A stretch of 64,000 bases of DNA from Leptasterias polaris (taxonomy: Eukaryota > Echinodermata > Asteroidea > Forcipulatida > Asteriidae), in contig JAZGTN010000029.1 in the NCBI GenBank assembly GCA_037783415.1, forward strand, positions 3,615,501 to 3,679,500. The letters are read 5' to 3'. Position numbers and translations under genes: made by a program. How positions within the stretch are numbered: the stretch's first letter is position 1; every line of letters starts with the position of its first letter. Shown piece by piece: positions 36,478 through 48,029 of the stretch. A model generated the notes under the pieces. That model did not search any database, was not told the DNA's origin, and saw only the letters and a program-made list of their open reading frames with translations.

Positions 36478-36920
36478 AGTAAATGGTGGTCACTACCAGT
36501 GTGGTCAGTCCGTGTGGGCTGTGGAGCTTACACTAGCCTTGCTCAAGGCGGTCGCAGTTTCACTCCGAAAAGACGCCGTAAAATCCACCACTAGCCTATA
36601 CACAAGCACTGTGCGTAATGTTTGTATCACATCGCACGACGCCCGTACTACTACTGTGCGCAGGTCATCCGCACTCGTATTACTATCCGCATGCGGAGGC
36701 CGTAAGGAGGCCGTGATTCAGATAGTCTACGTGTACACATCTCACACCACGCAAGCACTGCGTTACATGCTTGGCACACACATCCAGAGACTGCACATAT
36801 TATAGCTCGGGTGCATGGGTATCGCAATGGCGCAATAGCGCAAAGGGAAACCAACTAATCTAAAAAGACAATTAATAAACGAAAGTAAAACTCCAACGCC
36901 TTGGTCAAGGCTAAGCTTAC
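36478..36920. other. Sequence present only in unit 3 (~440 bp)
   Basis: Between GATGTGC and ACAGGATATGG, units 1 and 2 have only six bases (TTACTG), while unit 3 has ~440 bp. The two ends share a GCTTAC-like microhomology, which fits a deletion in the ancestor of units 1 and 2 better than a transposon insertion in unit 3; I see no TIRs or target duplication. The frames inside show no recognisable domain. Confidence 0.75.
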
Positions 36921-37283
36921 ACAGGATATGGACTACCATTATCACCGCGGTACTAATAAGCTGCTATATACCAACCTGTGTATGCACCAGTTGTCTGATT
37001 ATACTTGTCTCTGGAAGAAGTGAGCATGCACGCAGAGTGATTCTTGAGGCGATTCCCATAAACATCGCAGTATTCGGACTGATTTTTTTTCCACTGACCA
37101 GCAAAGCACTTTTCTACATAAATGAAACTAAACATAAAGGTAACTGAAAAAATATATACAGCCAGACTGGTGGTGTGATTCAACAAGTAATGAGTAATGA
37201 TGTTTATTCTGGAGTTCTGTTCTCAACCAGGCTTAATCCGTGACCCATATCATGGTTCTACAAATAAACAAACAAATAAAATC

Positions 37284-38385
37284 AGGCATGGAGGTCGAAA
37301 TTTAATATCTTGATCTTGATCTTGATATTTTGTCTGCACAAATCGCCTCAGATGTGGCTGTTGACGTGCAGTCCCACATGCATCGCTAAATTGTGCACTT
37401 TTCTAGCATGATCTTAAACGCTGGGACATCTGGGGCCATTTTTGCTTCAGGTGGTAATTTGTTCCATTGGGGGATAGTGCGTGGATAAAGAGATTGTCTA
37501 TAGCAGTCCTTGTTTGTTTGTGGGATTTGATGATTTAGTTCATGAGATAAGCGTGTGAGTTTAAGTTGATGTAGTTTAACTTGTAGGTGACTGATGTTGT
37601 TTGGAGTGAAACCATGAACTTCCTTGTAGATTGTAACTAATCGTGATTTATTTCTGCGGAGAGCCAGTTCATCCCAGTTTAGTTGATTCAGCATGTTTGA
37701 CACACTACTTGTCCGGTTGTAGTCATTTTTAACAAATTCCTTTTTAACAAAACCTTTTCAAGGTTGTCTTTATAGGTTTTTTGATGAGGATCCCAAATCG
37801 AACTTGCATATTCCATTTTGGGTCTAACAAGAGTTTTGTATGCAATATCTTTGGTTTTTGATGAGCAGTTCCAAAAATTCCTTTTAATAAGACCCAGAAT
37901 CTTATTTGCACTGTTTACGGTTTTTGTGATGTGTTTCGCCCAAGTCAGATCATGTGAAAGTTCAATGCCCAGGTAAGGATGGTGTTGTACTTCCTGAAGC
38001 ACGGAATCTCCCATAAGGTACTCTTGTTTTATGATGTTTTTCTTCTTGTGTGTCATTCTCATGATGAAGCATTTAGATTTATTAAACTTCATCTCCCATG
38101 TTGACTCCCAAGCACAGAGTGAGTTGATGTCGTTTTGAAGGATGTTACAGTCTTCAGTGCAATTTATTTGTTGGTATATGATGAGATCGTCCGCAAATAA
38201 TCTGACGTTTGATGTCACACACTCAGGGAGGTCGTTTATGTACGTTAAGAACAACACCGGCCCTAAAACAGTACCCTGAGGGACTCCGGAGATAACATAA
38301 GAGCTGGTTGAGTGTTCACCATCAATGATGACTTTTTGAGATCTATTTGAGAGGAAGGCTTCAATCCATTTGTGAGTGTTGCGTC
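37284..38385 (-). pseudogene. APE-type LINE, 3' part (reverse transcriptase C-terminal half and tail)
   Basis: Minus-strand frames continue the reverse transcriptase: SGVPQGTVLGPVLFLTYIND (about 38240-38300), FADDLIIYQQ with the catalytic ADD (38180-38200), and the thumb up to 37688, then after one frame change the C-terminal RT tail at 37386-37703 (NQLNWDELALRRNKSRL). The 3' end has a short (ATCAAG)n-type tail near 37310-37330, as in CR1/L2-like LINEs. It belongs with the 5' part at 42371-44985; the two are separated by a ~4-kb insertion. Confidence 0.85.
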
Positions 38386-41300
38386 TAAAAAAAAATCTAT
38401 AGAAATTCTATAAAAGTTTCTTTAGAACTTTATATGGGGAATTCTATAGAAATTCTGTAGAAGTTGTATAGAGATTCTATAGGAAATTGGGCCACTTTTC
38501 TATAGTACTGCCAGGTCCTCTCTATAGAAACTCTATAGAATTCTATACAAAATTGTATGGGTTTTTATAGAGATTCTATAGAATTCTAAAAAAAATTGTA
38601 TGGGTTTTTATAGAGATTCTATAGGGTTCTTATAGAGATTCTATAGGAAATTGGGCCACTTTTCTATAGAACTTCCAGGTCCTCTCTATAGAAACTCTAT
38701 AGAATTTCTGTTACCTTTCTATAGAAAATGTGTATATTTCTATAGAAACTCTATAGAATTTCTATAAGCTTTATATTGTGATTTTTATATAATTGTTTTT
38801 ATTTCTATAAGAATTGTAAGGAATTTCAACAAAATACAGATTCTTAGCAACAAAAAATTAATAAACATTAAACAAATATGAAGGCATACACTACATTTTA
38901 AAACATACACATATAACACTAAGACAGAATTCACACAAAAGTCAAGTTCTCAAAGGCTTGTCAAATAATTTTATTTTCAGGGGTCTTTATTGCCATACAG
39001 AGTGTCACACTATGATTATAAGACTTGAGCTTGATGAGTAATACATGTATTGGGTTATTTGCATAATAATTAGGGAAAGATAAGCGTACCCCTTCCTGAA
39101 AACGTTGAAGATGGATTTTGAAATTTGCACAAGACAGGAAAAAAAAAATTGTACGCCAAAGAAAATAAGGTTCTTCATGTATTTATGTTAACAGCCTGAA
39201 AAATAGAGGTAGATAAGAAAGTATTTTTATCTTGTTAATTAATTTGGTTTTCAATCTTTGTGAGAGACTAAAGAGTGGAAACAGTTTGATGTAAGTCTGT
39301 GGAAATTAAGGGCTTAAATCTCATGAATAGTTTTAACTTATTCCAAATGCGTTGTACAGTACTTGTAAAAGGAGAACCAGTAAGTCTTGGAGAAGAGATG
39401 CATTGCCCATTTTTAGGCTTTAGGCAGATTTTACTGTCAAAAATTTATTTAAATGTTAGGTTGTTATTTTTTACGGAATAGTAAGTTATAAGCTTTCGTT
39501 TAATACCTTGAAAAAAAAATCCACCATGCAAGGATTAGTGATGATAAAGTAAAAACAAATATTAAGAAAAGGGTGGGTAAGCCTGTTAATCCTTGACTTA
39601 TGGCATGTTTTTATTCTTTCATCTTAACACCGGCAATGCATCTTTAATTTCTTTTAAAAGTCACCAAGACAACCCTCTGGCTAAACCCCATGTTGTTGGT
39701 CACACTACTTGTCAATATGCTGGTTTAATCTCTCAAGTAAAGTGACCACTGAATGCTCGATCTTGGCATAATCATGTTCAGAATAACTTTCTGGAAGAAT
39801 ATTAGTGTCTTCTTAAAACTTGCCGGATATGCCCAGTTGAAGATTTAAAAGCAGGCCTGGTAGACAGCTACCGCAGTAAAAAGAGTGGTGCTGTGGGCAA
39901 CGTCAACACTGTCGATTACTATCACAAACTCTTTACATTCTGAGAGGTGTCTGAATGGTCTCTTTTTATGTACGGTGCGCCATCTTCCTGTATGTCATTT
40001 AGAAAACAAAAAATATTTTGCACTTAGCTTGTGCGATGTCTCTTTAGGCAAATGTGTGATACATGCCCATGGTATTAAACAAAAATGTTTTGTGAGCCCA
40101 ACAGCTCCACTTCCAATGTAGCAGCTGCTCATTGAGATGAGCTGTAAAAGTATGAAAGAGTAAATCTTGCTTAAAAAAACTACATTACTTCAAAGGGGGT
40201 CTTTTTTCTAACAATGTTTTATAATATCAACAGCTCTCGTACGCTCTTTGTCAAGTAAATTTTTATGGCCATTAATTTGTTGAGTAATAACCAAAAGGAC
40301 TCCCTTTAAGCGTTCTTTTGTGGTTTATTATTTGATATCTTTTAGCATACTGACGGGAATGTCATATAAAAAATTCTCGAAACCACGTTTCTTTAAAGAG
40401 TACATGAGGTACATGCAAACTCCTAAATAGATTGATTGTTTATAAACTTCAGAACAGAAGCCTCAATTTATTTGTAAATGTTAAATTTATTCCGGACCAT
40501 ACAATGTTTCAAGCTGCTCTGTAGTTTTGTTTTGCATCAAACACAATGCACATTATGTACTTACACTCTCCTAAGCAACTAGCAGCATACTGCCTGCCCT
40601 TTCTCTTAACATTAACAAGGCCGGAATGCCAAGGATGACAGCGACATAAGTTGCCTCTGAAACAAAGTATAAATGACCAAATTTAGTACAAATCACAACT
40701 AATCATTTGACAACAGCTTCTCATTTAAATTAAACCTCTTCAGCAATATTATTTCAACTTTGATTGACTAACATTACAATAACATAACAATGCACAACTG
40801 AAACTAGTGTAAAGTGTAATAATGAACTTCAATTAATAAATATAAATTAACTACAGGGGACCAGACTGATTACTGCATCGCGCTGCGCGCTGCGCGCTGA
40901 GCACTCTCATTCTCATTTACTATACCTCTTTGCGCAGACAAGCGTGAGATGCGCACCACATTACTCGTTATTATTTCACAAAACCTTGATTGCGCTCGGC
41001 GCGCGGAGTAAATCAGTCTGGTCCCCATTACATCGTGGCAGTTGGTCGTATAATTGTTGTTAAGTATTGATTGAGAGAATCCGACAAAGTATGGTTTTCC
41101 TGCAAGTTGTTATGTGAACAAAAATTCACACTCGCGACTCGAAAAGCAATCGATGTCCCCCCAAAATGTGTGAGGTTTTGGCAACAAATTCCAGCAATAC
41201 GCAGGGTAGGGCTATCTGTACAATTCGATCAGTTAAAGTTTCATGATCGAGAATGACCCGGATTAAAACTGGACTTACCTTGCAGTTGATAACATTTCCG

Positions 41301-42370
41301 AGGTCGTTGACTTTGTTTTGATGTTTGATGGCTTTGATAAAAGCAAAATTGCAGTGAATTGTGTCGAGGTTCTAGCAAACAATTACCCCAAACTGAGCAA
41401 TTGAACAATGCGTTGACCGTACACAAACACACGTACGTCGATGCGATGCTGCATCAGCGGAAATTTAAACGTGGCCCCGTGTGTGTGTACGTACGTATGT
41501 GTATACTGTAGCTCCATTTCAATGGTACCCATTCAATGCGTATGTGATGCATGGACACAGTAGATCGTTCCCGCCCACGCAATGTTTTGTGATTTGTTCA
41601 CCGATTTAAAAAATAAAATAAAATAAAATAAAAATAAAATAATTATCGCTTTATGAATCTAATGGTTTACAAAATGTATCACAAAAATTGTCAGGACCAT
41701 TTTATGAATTTAATACTGCAAAAACGATGACAAATAAGTTTTTATGAATAAGAGAAAAAGACTGAATGACGATTGGGTTTTTCTGGAGGTCATGCTCAGG
41801 GGTCATAAATAACCCGCATTTTTTATTCCCGCCCAGAATTTTACCCAAACTGTGATTTTGCTTTTTCTTGCATTACATTTGTGTATAGGGGGTCACAATT
41901 ATACTGACCAAGAATGTATGATGGGGTCTCGTGGGACCATAAAAAGAAAACAAAATTAACACATATTTCCAGGAATTTTTTGACTTCTTTAGAAATATGC
42001 AGTCTTTGTATAGGCTAATGTGTATAAATATGCAATTCTATAGAAAAATATTTACACACAGATTTTATAGAAATCTCTGTTGAAATTTGTACAATACAGC
42101 ATATTGGGAATCTATAGAAAAATATTTACACACAGATTTTATAGAAATCTCTGTTGAAATTTGTACAATACAGCATATTGGGAATCTCTATGGGAAATTT
42201 TTATAGAAAACTACATTCTATAAAGTGTTATAGATTTTCTATAGAAAAACACCAATCTATAGACGTTCTATAGAAAAATTCTATAGAATTGTTTCTTTCT
42301 ATAAGATTCTATAGAGCTCTATAGAGCTCTATAAGGTGTTTTATAGAATTCTATAGAACATTTTTGTATG
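38386..42370. mobile_element. ~4-kb insertion with TTCTATAGAA-palindrome ends, interrupting the LINE
   Basis: It separates two halves of one LINE reverse transcriptase. Both ends (38386-38780 and 42000-42370) are built of degenerate copies of the self-complementary TTCTATAGAA, and the outermost bases form an inverted pair (AAAATCTATAGAAATTCTAT and the complement of ATAGAATTCTATAGAACATT). The left end has a duplicated ~160-bp segment (GGGCCACTTTTCTATAG at 38489 and 38650), the right end a 74-bp tandem duplication (from 42041). No transposase frame is found in the 4 kb. Target duplication not resolved. Confidence 0.65.
40856..41026. mobile_element. 171-bp MITE, GGGGACCAGACTGATT ends
   Basis: Starts GGGGACCAGACTGATTACT and ends AGTAAATCAGTCTGGTCCCC, an imperfect terminal inverted repeat; the interior is GC-rich at both ends (GCGCGCTGCGCGC). 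The right end and the following ~245 bp resemble 12310-12645 in the array. Confidence 0.6.
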
Positions 42371-44985
42371 GGGAGGGAGTTTAGTTTTGTTAATAAACGC
42401 TGATGGGGTACTACGTCAAAAGCTTTGCTGAAGTCCATTATGCACAAGTCGATTTGACCGCGGTTATCTAGTATTTGGGCTAGATCATCTGTAAGACCAG
42501 CAAGTTGTGTCTCACATGATCTTCCACGCCTGAAACCATGTTGCTTATCACTTAGGATGGAATACTTGTCATAATGAGTCATAATATTGCTAACAATGAT
42601 ATGTTCAAGTTGTTTGCAGATGATACTTGTGAGAGATACAGGGCGATAATTTGATGGAAGGGATCTATCGCCTTTCTTGAAAACCGGAGAAACATTTGCA
42701 TTACACCATTCACGAGGTAAGGACCCAGTCGACAGTGATTTCTGAAATATCTTTTGCAGAATTGGTGCAATTGTTGCTGAACATTCTTTAAGTATCCTGG
42801 CCGGGATGTTGTCAGGGCCCATAGCTTTTGGCACTTTCAAATTCTTTAAAAGTTTTTCAATCCCAGGAGTAGTGACCTTTATGTCTGGCATATCGGGTAG
42901 TGAGCTATCACAAGTAGGAATATCTTGGGTGTTTTCCTTCGTGAAGACTGAGCAGAAATGGTTGTTTAAGGCCTCAGCCTTCTCTTTGGCATTGGATGCT
43001 ATGCGCCCCATAGATTGTAGAGGGCATACACCAAATACTTCTCGTCTGATTGATTTGACATAACTCCAAAAGGGTTTTGTATTGTTGCTTTCCAGAGTAT
43101 CACATAAGCCACGGATGTAAGCACAACGAAGCTTCTTTAATTTTCTGTCTATATCACGCCTGGTTTCTTTAAATTTATCCCATTGTTGAAAGTCACCTGT
43201 TCTGCGGGCTTTGTCATATTGTTTACGCTTTCTGTTGCATTGTTTTCTCATTGAGTCATTCATCCATGGAAGTTTGACTTTACTACTACTCATTTTAGAT
43301 GGAATGTGAGTATCCATAGATAAATGTACTTTGTCCGTGAAATCAGTCCAAATTTGATTTATGTCACATGTGTTGACATATTCATTATCAGTAAGTTTAG
43401 CACCAAAAACCTCCAATTCCTCCCGGATCTTATCATAATCGCCTTTAGCATAGACGAAAACTTTTCGCTTAGGCTTGTGAACCAGTTTTGGTTTGATTAA
43501 TGCTGAGACAATCATCACTGTGTCGTGATCACTTATGCCAGCTGTGACATGGACCTCTTTGACAGAAGAAACATCATTTGTAAAGCACAAGTCAAGAATA
43601 TTGTTTTCCCTGGTAGGTTTGAGGACAACTTGCTCGAGGTTGTGATCAAGAGCGATGTCAATCATCAGTTTACTTGGACCTGGATATCTCCCACATGGTA
43701 TAAAACTGTTTGAAGGCCAGTTAATGTCTGGCATGTTGAAGTCACCGAGGAGCCAAATTGAGGCATTTTTAGGAATTTTTTGAAGTGAATCATCAAGAAG
43801 ATTGAGGTATTCATTGTCTGTTTTTTGAGAACGATAAAAAGCTCCGATAAAAACTGGAGTGATCCCTTTAACGTGTATGCCAGCCCATTTCATTTCACAG
43901 TTTGGTTGATCCAGGCTGTCTTCATCTTGTGCAATTAGTGTATCACTGACTGCGATAAACACCCCTCCATGAGAGTCACCATTTGTGGTACGGTCTTTGC
44001 GGAAGACATTGAAATTTTTTGGAAAAATTTCACCCGTTGTAATGTTAGAGTTTAACCACGATTCTGTCCCTACTATGATGTCAGGATCTTCTTTATCAAC
44101 TAGTTCTAAAAAGCTGGGTAACTTGGCACGTAAGCTCTGGCAGTTAGTGTTTAAAATTTTGAGCGGACGCTCCTTAGTTCTCGTTTTACGAGTTTTAGGT
44201 GCAGAAGTAGTTTCTTTACTTGGACTAGAAGACTTGAGAGGCACTCCGAGTCCGGTGTCTTCATTTTGTGGAAGGCTATGAATTAAGTTCGAGTCATAAG
44301 ATGTAGACATGGAGTTAATTGACTTGCTTGAAAAAATTTCAAATCGGTTTCTTGTCCCAACATTATTGAAGTCGGTGAACAAAGAAGAATCAAAGTTTGG
44401 CATTCCACAGTCACAACAAATCCATGAGTATGATGGATGCTTTGCTAGTATATTATAAGTCTCGCTATTCATACCAAGACAATGAGTGTGGAACCAAATG
44501 TTGCAGTTCTCACATTCCTGGCATTCCTGACCCCATCTTGCAGCAGTGTTGCATATTTTACAAGGGTACTTGAGTTTACATTCAGGACCAGGGTTTGGAT
44601 TCACATCCCCAGCTAAAAGTAGCAGAAGTTTAAGTTTTATTGTGGTGTTCAACGAACGAAGACAATGACGTTTAAAATAGCGATGAGAGGTGGCTAACTT
44701 GAGTGATAAATGGAACTGACTCACCGGGGATCTCCATTGCGGCAAGTAGTCCGAGAAGCCCTGCCCCTGCCGACATTCATTATTTGTCAAAGAGTGATTG
44801 GTACCCAGAATTCGGATGAAGATAAGCAGCATAGTCATTGTAATAATGACACATGATGGCTTGGATTTCATGTTGAAATGCAGTATCAGATTCACAATTC
44901 CAGTTAAAATACACGTAGTCCACTTTACACATACAGGCAAGACGAGTTCCGTTACACACAGTAAACGTACATGACGATGATACAA
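42371..44985 (-). pseudogene. APE-type LINE (CR1/L2-like), 5' part: 2A-like motif, PHD finger, endonuclease, reverse transcriptase N-terminal half
   Basis: An 888-residue frame runs from 44985 to 42319, its last ~17 residues read into the inserted element. Residues 1-126 hold hydrophobic stretches ending LKLLLLLAG; 127-134 are DVNPNPGP, a 2A-like ribosome-skipping motif (44584-44607). A C4HC3 PHD-type zinc finger follows (142-193: CKIC, CQEC, HTHC, CCDC). The APE endonuclease is at about 276-497 (LNTNCQSL, TESW at 307-310, GDFN at 414-417, SDHD at 485-488). Reverse transcriptase begins near 690 (FKKGDRSLPSNYRPVSL, MDFSKAFDVVPH) and is cut by the insertion. The rest of RT is at 37284-38385. 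Long intact frame suggests the LINE was young when interrupted. Confidence 0.85.
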
Positions 44986-45400
44986 AGTTAAAAAGTTAAA
45001 ATGGCGCCGAACACAGGAAAATCCAAATTGTAATCAGTCAAAGTACACCAAAAATGTTTAAAATGTGCAAAATGCACAGTCCAGTCGAAACTTGAGGGGT
45101 TAAAAAACATCCAGAGGAAGAAAAAAAAGGTTAAAAACGAAAATTGGTCGAAAAACTTATAAAAACGTGATCAATGTCACGGAGCAAAATTGTTCGTGGT
45201 GCTGGACACTAGCGATGCATGATAGGAGCCAAAACTCTCTATCGAGCGCGTCAGTACCATTGAAGCTGCAATGTTTGTGGTTGCACCACTCTCCATTTCA
45301 CCAAACTGTGCTCTGTTCATTGATTTAATTTAGTTTTAGAAAAAGAATATTATGACTTGAGATGCAAGCCATGGGAAATTGATTCTTGTTGATGACGAGC
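44986..45400. other. LINE 5' leader and flank
   Basis: No gene. The LINE 5' end is not sharply defined; it probably lies between 44986 and about 45250, where sequence related to the array's 13.5-kb part begins. Confidence 0.4.
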
Positions 45401-45633
45401 CACACAAACATATACATGTACCTCCATGGTTATGTGTAATATGGTATGGTAGTATTAACCATTTGAAAATTACGGAGCTAGCAAAGCTTAGAAGCTATAG
45501 AACTTTGAAGGCATTGAACAACAGCCGAGACTTATTCGAGCAAAATCAAAGAAAATTGGACCTTACCCAATGGCCAATCCAGAAAACCCTTCATGAATGA
45601 TCGCGATTGTGTCGTAGTCGAGTTGCTGATAAC

Positions 45634-46547
45634 TATGGTGGCCCTGAAGGGACATCGCATATCGCATACGTGTGCGCACACGTATGCAATGTCGTGAAAC
45701 AATTCGCGAATATGTGCGCACACGTATGCAATGTCGTGAAACAAATCGCGAATATGTGCGCACACGTATGCAATGTCGTGAAACAATTCGCGAATATGTG
45801 CGCACACGTATGCAATGTCGTGAAACAAATCGCGAATATGTGCGCACACGTATGCAATGTCGTGAAACAAATCGCGAATATGTGCGCACACGTATGCAAT
45901 GTCGTGAAACAAATCGCGAATATGTGCGCACACGTATGCAATGTCGTGAAACAAATCGCGAATGTGTGCGCACACGTATGCAATGTCGTGAAACAAATCG
46001 CGAATGTGTGCGCACACGAGTGCGAATATATTTGCAATGTCGTGAACGTTTATTGCATACCAAGTTGCATACCTTTGGGATGATGTCATAGTTGCAGACA
46101 ATTTGTTAGAGACCTAGGGAGTACGTGGCGCTACAGTCAGGCTCCTGTAAGCATGGCTAAAAGAAATACGCCACCCGCCTCGCTTGCCTCACAACAATGA
46201 CTACCGCTGCAATGACTACCGCTAATCTCACTGTAGGCAAGAAACCCCCCAGATCATTAGACATTTTATTCAAAGGTATGCAACTTGGTATGCAATAAAC
46301 GTTCACGACATTGCAAATATATTTGCAGACGTGTGCGCACATATTCGCGAATTGTTTCACGACATTGCATACCGTGTGCGCACACATTCGCGATTTGTTT
46401 CACGACATTGCATACGTGTGCGCACACATTCGCGATTTGTTTCACGACATTGCGTACGTGTGCGCACATATTCGCGAATTGTTTCACGACATTGCATACG
46501 TGTGCGCACACGTATGCGATATGCGATGTCCCTTCAGGGCCACCATA
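45634..46547. mobile_element. 914-bp foldback element with 42-bp repeats in inverted arms
   Basis: Outer ends TATGGTGGCCCTGAAGGGAC and its exact complement. The left arm has eight 42-bp units (containing CGTATGCAATGTCGTGAAAC) spaced exactly 42 bp from 45681; the right arm has about four in the opposite direction. Inner arm ends (TTGCATACCAAGTTGCATAC) are also inverted. The ~190-bp centre is unique and non-coding. Related loci at 13737 and 29934 lack the element and read GATAACTGATAACT through the site, giving the insertion boundary. Confidence 0.9.
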
Positions 46548-46721
46548 GATAACTGATAGAGCAAAATGTACTATGCAGGTGAAATCACTGACGACAACCA
46601 CATAAAATAAACGTAGGCTTTGCACACAAACACACTCATCAGCGCTCGTTCTATGGTCGGCCACACGCTTTAGGGTCAACTCGGTCCGAGGTCAACTCGG
46701 TTGACCGAGTTAATTGACTGG

Positions 46722-47067
46722 TATGGCGTGTCAAACGTTGCAATATTCGATAATGTACAATGTATGTGCGATGTTTGTCATATATATGCGATGATTGTCA
46801 CACATGTGCGATATTCGTTTTATGTATGCAATATATGTAATATATATGCAATAATTTGTAATATATGTGCGATAATTTGCAATATATATGTGATAATTTG
46901 TAATATATATGCGATAATTTTTTAATATATGCGATAATTTTTTATATATATTTGATAATTTTTTAATATATATTAAATGCGATCATGCGATAATTGTTTA
47001 ATATATGCGAAAATTTGTTATATATATTTGATATATTATCGAATATTGCAACGTTTGACACGCCATA
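46722..47067. mobile_element. 346-bp MITE with A/T-rich tandem interior and hAT-like flanks
   Basis: TIRs of ~33 bp begin TATGGCGTGTCAAACGTTGC and end with the complement. The flanks TTGACTGG and GAGACTGG agree at six of eight bases, consistent with a decayed 8-bp target duplication. The interior is a degenerate ~20-bp repeat of GCGATAATTTGTAATATAT type. Confidence 0.75.
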
Positions 47068-47632
47068 GAGACTGGTACCGGCCACACATACGTGTACTTT
47101 TGCACACACCATTGTGGGGACTTCCTATTGTTGTTCTATTATTCCCGTGTCCCTTTTCTAAAGAATCACGTTGTGGGACCCAGTTTAACAAAGAAAAACG
47201 TTGTGGGTACCTTTTTTGTTCCGTTGCATAAAAGTCCCCACAGCATGCTACCCATGCTACCCATCTCTATAGACGTGTACATGTACATGTATGTAAACGA
47301 ACAGTACAATAATTCGCCCATGGTACAATGCATGTAATGTTTGCACGCAGCACAATGCTATCACCGCCCACCACGATGGTGAACCTATACAGCAGAACTT
47401 AACTGGGGGTGCTAAACTGAAAATTTGATTTTCAGTTTAGCGGGGATGAGGTTCAAACTTCTTCCTCACTAGTACCATACAATCGTTTCCATCAAAGACA
47501 TATAGAGTCAGATAGATTTTTGACAAACTGTTGACTTTTTATGTTTTTTTTTTTTTAGAAGATCCAATCTCTAATTTATCTTTTTGGATATTTGAAGAGA
47601 GATAGTGGACTTCTCTTCTTGTTTTGCCTCTG

Positions 47633-48029
47633 TTAAAGGTAAAGTTCGTTAGGTAATTTAAAATTAATAGCAATAAAAACTTACTTGGTTAGAAGTACGA
47701 CAGCTTTCGACAGTATAAACCATTTTGAGAATCATTTACTTCGAAGCAATGCGGTTATTTGAAAAAAAAGGTCTCATCAGTTATTATTCCCAAAAATTTG
47801 AATCTGAGAAACGTTACTGTCAGATACGTTTCTCAAATTGTGTATTCCTATTATGGATTACACTTCCGGCGTGGACACAACCACTCCGGATTTTCAGCGA
47901 TATCTCAAAAAAAATTCAAACCTTTTGAAACGAAATTTTCGCCAGTGAGTTTTATTGTATATCTATATTTATATTTTAGGATTAAAACAATCGACAGATC
48001 CAAAAACCAAAGGTATACGCTCCCTTTAA
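47633..48029. mobile_element. 397-bp MITE related to the element at 57483
   Basis: Starts TTAAAGGTAAAG and ends CTCCCTTTAA. Internal blocks AAAAACTTACTTGGTTA and GACAGTATAAACCATTTTGAG match the 57483-57877 element. Short frames across it have no support. Confidence 0.55.

Larger units (their letters stand above)
33674..37283. repeat. Tandem segmental duplication, unit 3 (truncated)
   Basis: Matches unit 2 from 17467 to about 20720, then stops abruptly inside the presumed BEL long terminal repeat where a LINE 3' end begins at 37284. The unit differs from units 1 and 2 by a collapsed palindrome (36126-36164), an extra ~440 bp (36478-36920) and several small indels. Nothing after the LINE resumes the unit at the expected base, so the array ends or was rearranged here. 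Confidence 0.9.
45400..47460. repeat. Diverged relative of the array's 13.5-14.06 kb segment, with insertions
   Basis: TATTAACCATTT, GGAGCTAGCAAAG, GATCGCGATTGT, AACTGATAGAGCAAAATGTA and GCTAAACTGAAAATTTGATT appear in the same order in 13530-14050 and here, separated here by the 914-bp foldback element and a 346-bp MITE. It is a more distant paralogue of the tandem units or a shared repeat. No supported gene. Confidence 0.7.

Noticed and set aside
45640..46550. CRISPR-like array of regular repeats
   Set aside because: The 42-bp units are contiguous without unique spacers, occur in inverted arms and lie in animal DNA; they are foldback-element repeats.
45532..46679. Long frames of 130-190 residues with 14-residue repeats on both strands
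   Set aside because: 42 is divisible by three, so a 42-bp tandem repeat is open in several frames at once; no frame has a start context, domain or continuation outside the array.
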